Part shown: piece after piece, positions 61,578 through 64,000 of the stretch
Layout: each line of letters begins with the position of its first letter
Position numbering within the stretch: the first letter of the stretch is position 1
Assembly (NCBI GenBank): GCA_003290165.1
Contig: QNQO01000450.1
Span: 248,001-312,000, forward strand
Reading direction: 5' to 3'
From: Berberis thunbergii
Taxonomy: Eukaryota > Streptophyta > Magnoliopsida > Ranunculales > Berberidaceae
DNA length: 64,000 nucleotides
Program-made: the position numbers and the translations under genes
Notes under the pieces: generated by a model
Databases searched by the model: none
The model's input: only the letters and a program-made list of their open reading frames with translations
Told to the model about the DNA's origin: nothing

Positions 61578-62435
61578 CTAGTTTCTCATGGAGTTAAGTA
61601 CATTTGACAGGCTAACCTTTAGGGGTGTCACGGTTCTGGATCCAACATAGTTGGATGATTTCTCCAGCCTGGGCTGACCAAGGTCCGACCTGCTGTCATT
61701 GCGCTTCCTTTTGCTATGTTCCTCATCCTCGCGTCTCTTTCTCTCCTTCTTGTCACCAGGAGCGGAGGGTTTTCGATCGCCTTCAGTTTCCCTTTTAGCA
61801 ATCCTTGACTCTTCTAGGGTAAAGTGTCTCTGGACGCTTTTGAGGAGTTCTGCCATGTCCAGAGGGGGCTCCAATGTGAGGTCCTCGAAGAACTTTATCT
61901 CTCTTAGGCCCGCAGTGAAGGTTGTCACGACTGTATCGTCGCTGCACCCGTCGATGAGGGTCAACTCCTTATTGAAGCGCACGACATACTCTCGGAGCAT
62001 CTCGCCGGACCTCTGCCTTATAGAAAGTATGTAGTGCGAGCATTTTTTGAAAAACTAGCTTCCGAAAAAATGGGTCAGGAATTCTTTCACCGGTGTTTTG
62101 AAAAAGTCGATTAACTTCGGTGGAAGGCTGTGGAACCAAGTCAATGCAGAGCTTTTTAGACTAGTGGGAAAGGTTTTGCACATGACGAACTCATATCCTT
62201 CTTTGAGGACCATTACGTGCTGGTAATGACACAGATGATCGAAGGGATCGATGGTCCCATCATAAAAGTTGAGCTTCGGGGGAGTGAACTTACTCAGAAT
62301 GGCCTCGTTCATGATCTGATCCACAAGTGGCGGGACTGATAGGCGATATAGTACGTCTGGATCATGCACTCCTCTGTGGAGGGGGTTTTCGAGGCCGAGC
62401 CTCTCTGTCCTGGCGGCAAGCTCAACGTTAGCCAC
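61578..62435 (-). pseudogene. Retrotransposon gag, frame-broken
   Basis: Two frames, 62435-62055 and 62000-61578, carry a retrotransposon gag domain: 'YDGTIDPFDHLCHYQHVM', 'KTFPTSLKSSALTWFHSLPP', then 'LREYVVRFNKELTLIDG' and 'VVTTFTAGLREIKFFEDLTL'. The second ends in a Lys/Arg/Glu-rich tail. A frame change separates them near 62000-62055. It forms the particle in intact relatives. Confidence 0.85.
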
Positions 62436-62672
62436 ACAACTTCCCTTAGTCCAATGAGTACTAGCGGGGGCCTAGCTCTCCTAGGCTTGCTTCCTATCAT
62501 CCTCTAGAGGCATATGTCTGTGTTGCTCTTGGTCTCCATTTGCAGCGGGTATGGGGGCAGCCTGAGCGTTGGACGTGTCCCTGGTTCTTTGTTGTTGCGT
62601 GACCTAGTAATCACCATCTCTTTGGGTTTTGAAAGGAGACGATGCTTAGTGTAAAGTTAAGAGCTATGTCGT

Positions 62673-62691
62673 CCCCACGAACGATGCCAAA
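62673..62691 (-). other. Primer-binding site
   Basis: On the minus strand, right after the 5' LTR, the sequence TTTGGCATCGTTCGTGGGG resembles the TGGCGCCGTtGxxGGGGA-type PBS of plant LTR elements, allowing for decay. Confidence 0.6.
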
Positions 62692-62692
62692 T

Positions 62693-63355
62693 TGATGCAG
62701 TCGATTTTTGCTCCTGGCTAATCTGCACAAGTAACACACGTGAGCCACAAACCACCGTGGGGTGGCCGATGGCACTCCGATGCTAAAGTCAGATAGGGAT
62801 ATGAAGAAGGTGTAATGCTGTAACAGGGAATTTGTAGCGTACCTTAGCTTACCAACCTCATGTCTTATTTATAGTGCAAGGAGTCATGATTCAACCTGGC
62901 TTTCGTAGGCGTAGTTTAGGGAGGAGATCTTCGTGGAAATCTCTCTCAAATTAAGAGTCGTGTTGTAAGACGAAAGTTCTCTGTTAGCTCTATGCTCCTA
63001 GATACGCGGGAGATAATTCTTAATCAAAGAGCAATACGTAGAAGGGAGTTTCCCTATGCGGAAGATACTCTGGTGTTTGCTTCCTAGTTGGAAGCAGAGA
63101 GCAGTTGTAGTTGTCCGTCCGAAGCTGATCCTCAAGATATTTGTCTGAAGAAGGCTTATGGGTATTGAGGATAGTCGTGAGATGTGTGGGCCTAGCATGT
63201 TGTGAGAGTCCGGGTTCGCCTGGCAGACTAAAGTTGAGCGCTTTTAGAACCGCTTGAGTTGGATCTGTGTTGGGCTGGCGTTGGAGGCTGTAATTCCTCG
63301 AGATCATCATGACACGTGTACGGCTCTGGGACGTGACCGTTTTAATGTATCATCA
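62693..63355 (-). repeat. 5' LTR (663 bp)
   Basis: The upstream LTR in the sense of the element. It holds about 190 bp (around 62873-63085) that the other LTR lacks. The two LTRs differ at many other sites, so the insertion is not recent. Confidence 0.9.
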
Positions 63356-63360
63356 GTTGG

Positions 63361-64000
63361 CATATGTGATTTTATAAACTGCATATAATAGATCATGTAC
63401 TAATTTACAATTCTTCTATATATAATACTTTCTCGATATCGTATTGGGAATTATGATCTGATGAGACAGAGTCGAAGTATTTCACGAAAATTCACGTTGT
63501 TCATTAGAACGAGTTGTTAATCTGAAACTGATTGTTCTTAAAAATGTTTGGTTCTTCAGGAACAAGTCGTTCATCATTATTATTGTAACGATGGGAATAT
63601 TGTCCCGTCATCAATGCAAGTGATCTAGCAAAAGCAAAATCACAATTGTTTTACGACCTTCAGATTCATGGTATGATTGAACTCCTCGCTCACCTAATTA
63701 AGTTTTTCTCTTCTTTAACCCTAATGAGATGACAATGCATTTGTCTAATGTAAGTTTCTGGCTACTAACATTAAAGATGATACATAAAAGTTTATTTGTT
63801 ATTGTAATATTGAATTCATTATAATACATATTAATGCATATATCGTTAAAAGACTCAACAAAGTTTCTTCCGAAATAGCTGAAATTAACATATATAAATA
63901 GGCAAATACTATTGTGATAAAAAAAATGTGAGGTCTTCTGTATCTTCAAAAATGTGTAAAAACATCTATGACATTCACTGTCTATATCTTATGGTAGAGA
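63361..64000. other. AT-rich flank, nothing recognised
   Basis: DNA beyond the retrotransposon. The minus-strand frame at 63698-63949 is low complexity and AT-driven. The sequence before 55033 and after 63360 was contiguous before the insertion. Confidence 0.45.

Larger units (their letters stand above)
55038..63355 (-). mobile_element. Ty3/gypsy Tat-like LTR retrotransposon, defective
   Basis: Complete boundaries: LTRs 55038-55510 and 62693-63355, both TG...CA, and the 5-bp target duplication gttgg (55033-55037 and 63356-63360). The element reads on the minus strand. PBS next to the right LTR, then gag, protease, a tandem-repeat region, an antisense ORF on the plus strand and a polypurine tract beside the left LTR. 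The gag and protease sequences and the antisense ORF near the 3' LTR are features of the plant Tat lineage. No reverse transcriptase, RNase H or integrase could be recognised between about 60.5 and 57.5 kb, so it is non-autonomous. Confidence 0.88.

Overview
The window is nuclear DNA from a flowering plant, most likely a eudicot. It is AT-rich, its genes have introns with GT..AG borders, and the recognisable products are plant families: BGLU-type beta-glucosidase, CBP60, F-box, mTERF and the KPC1-related ubiquitin ligase RKP. Plant-type transposons fill the space between genes. I cannot name the species. All calls come from reading the sequence by eye; nothing was searched or aligned by program.

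Layout. Positions 1-896 hold the 3' end of a GH1 beta-glucosidase (+) whose penultimate exon has lost its splice donor. A broken CBP60 calmodulin-binding gene (-) lies at 1764-2810. An intact intronless F-box gene (+) is at 3863-5122. A decayed LINE-type ORF1 (+) fills 6132-8048. A complete five-exon gene for a plastid-targeted membrane protein (-) is at 9943-11390, followed by an mTERF relic (+) at 11.73-12.19 kb. From 12.2 to 16 kb the DNA is repeats.

The centre is one very large gene, the RKP (RELATED TO KPC1) SPRY-RING E3 ubiquitin ligase, 16213-44710 (+). Ten coding exons join in phase into 1271 codons. Exons make up under 14% of the span; introns of 4.7, 2.9, 4.3 and 9.1 kb hold SINEs, LINE fragments, a hAT MITE, microsatellites and a 0.9-kb direct duplication. 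The last intron separates the RING exon from the rest.

Downstream of RKP come foldback elements (45.0-47.2 kb), a truncated copy of the F-box gene (-, 48.7-49.5 kb) and an mTERF gene (-, 49.7-50.87 kb) that is intact except for one missing base in an A-run. Another foldback element lies at 50989-52069. After old repeats, a Ty3/gypsy Tat-like retrotransposon occupies 55038-63355. It has both LTRs, a perfect 5-bp target duplication, PBS, gag and protease on the minus strand and a decayed antisense ORF on the plus strand, but I see no reverse transcriptase or integrase.

The most unusual structure is a set of related foldback elements (14424-14985, 45349-46887, 50989-52069) with 9-bp target duplications, related termini and little or no coding content. 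With them is a separate 200-bp, almost perfect hairpin (45014-45213), also with a perfect 9-bp duplication. They look like non-autonomous Mutator-like foldback elements, and the largest could be transcribed into long double-stranded RNA.
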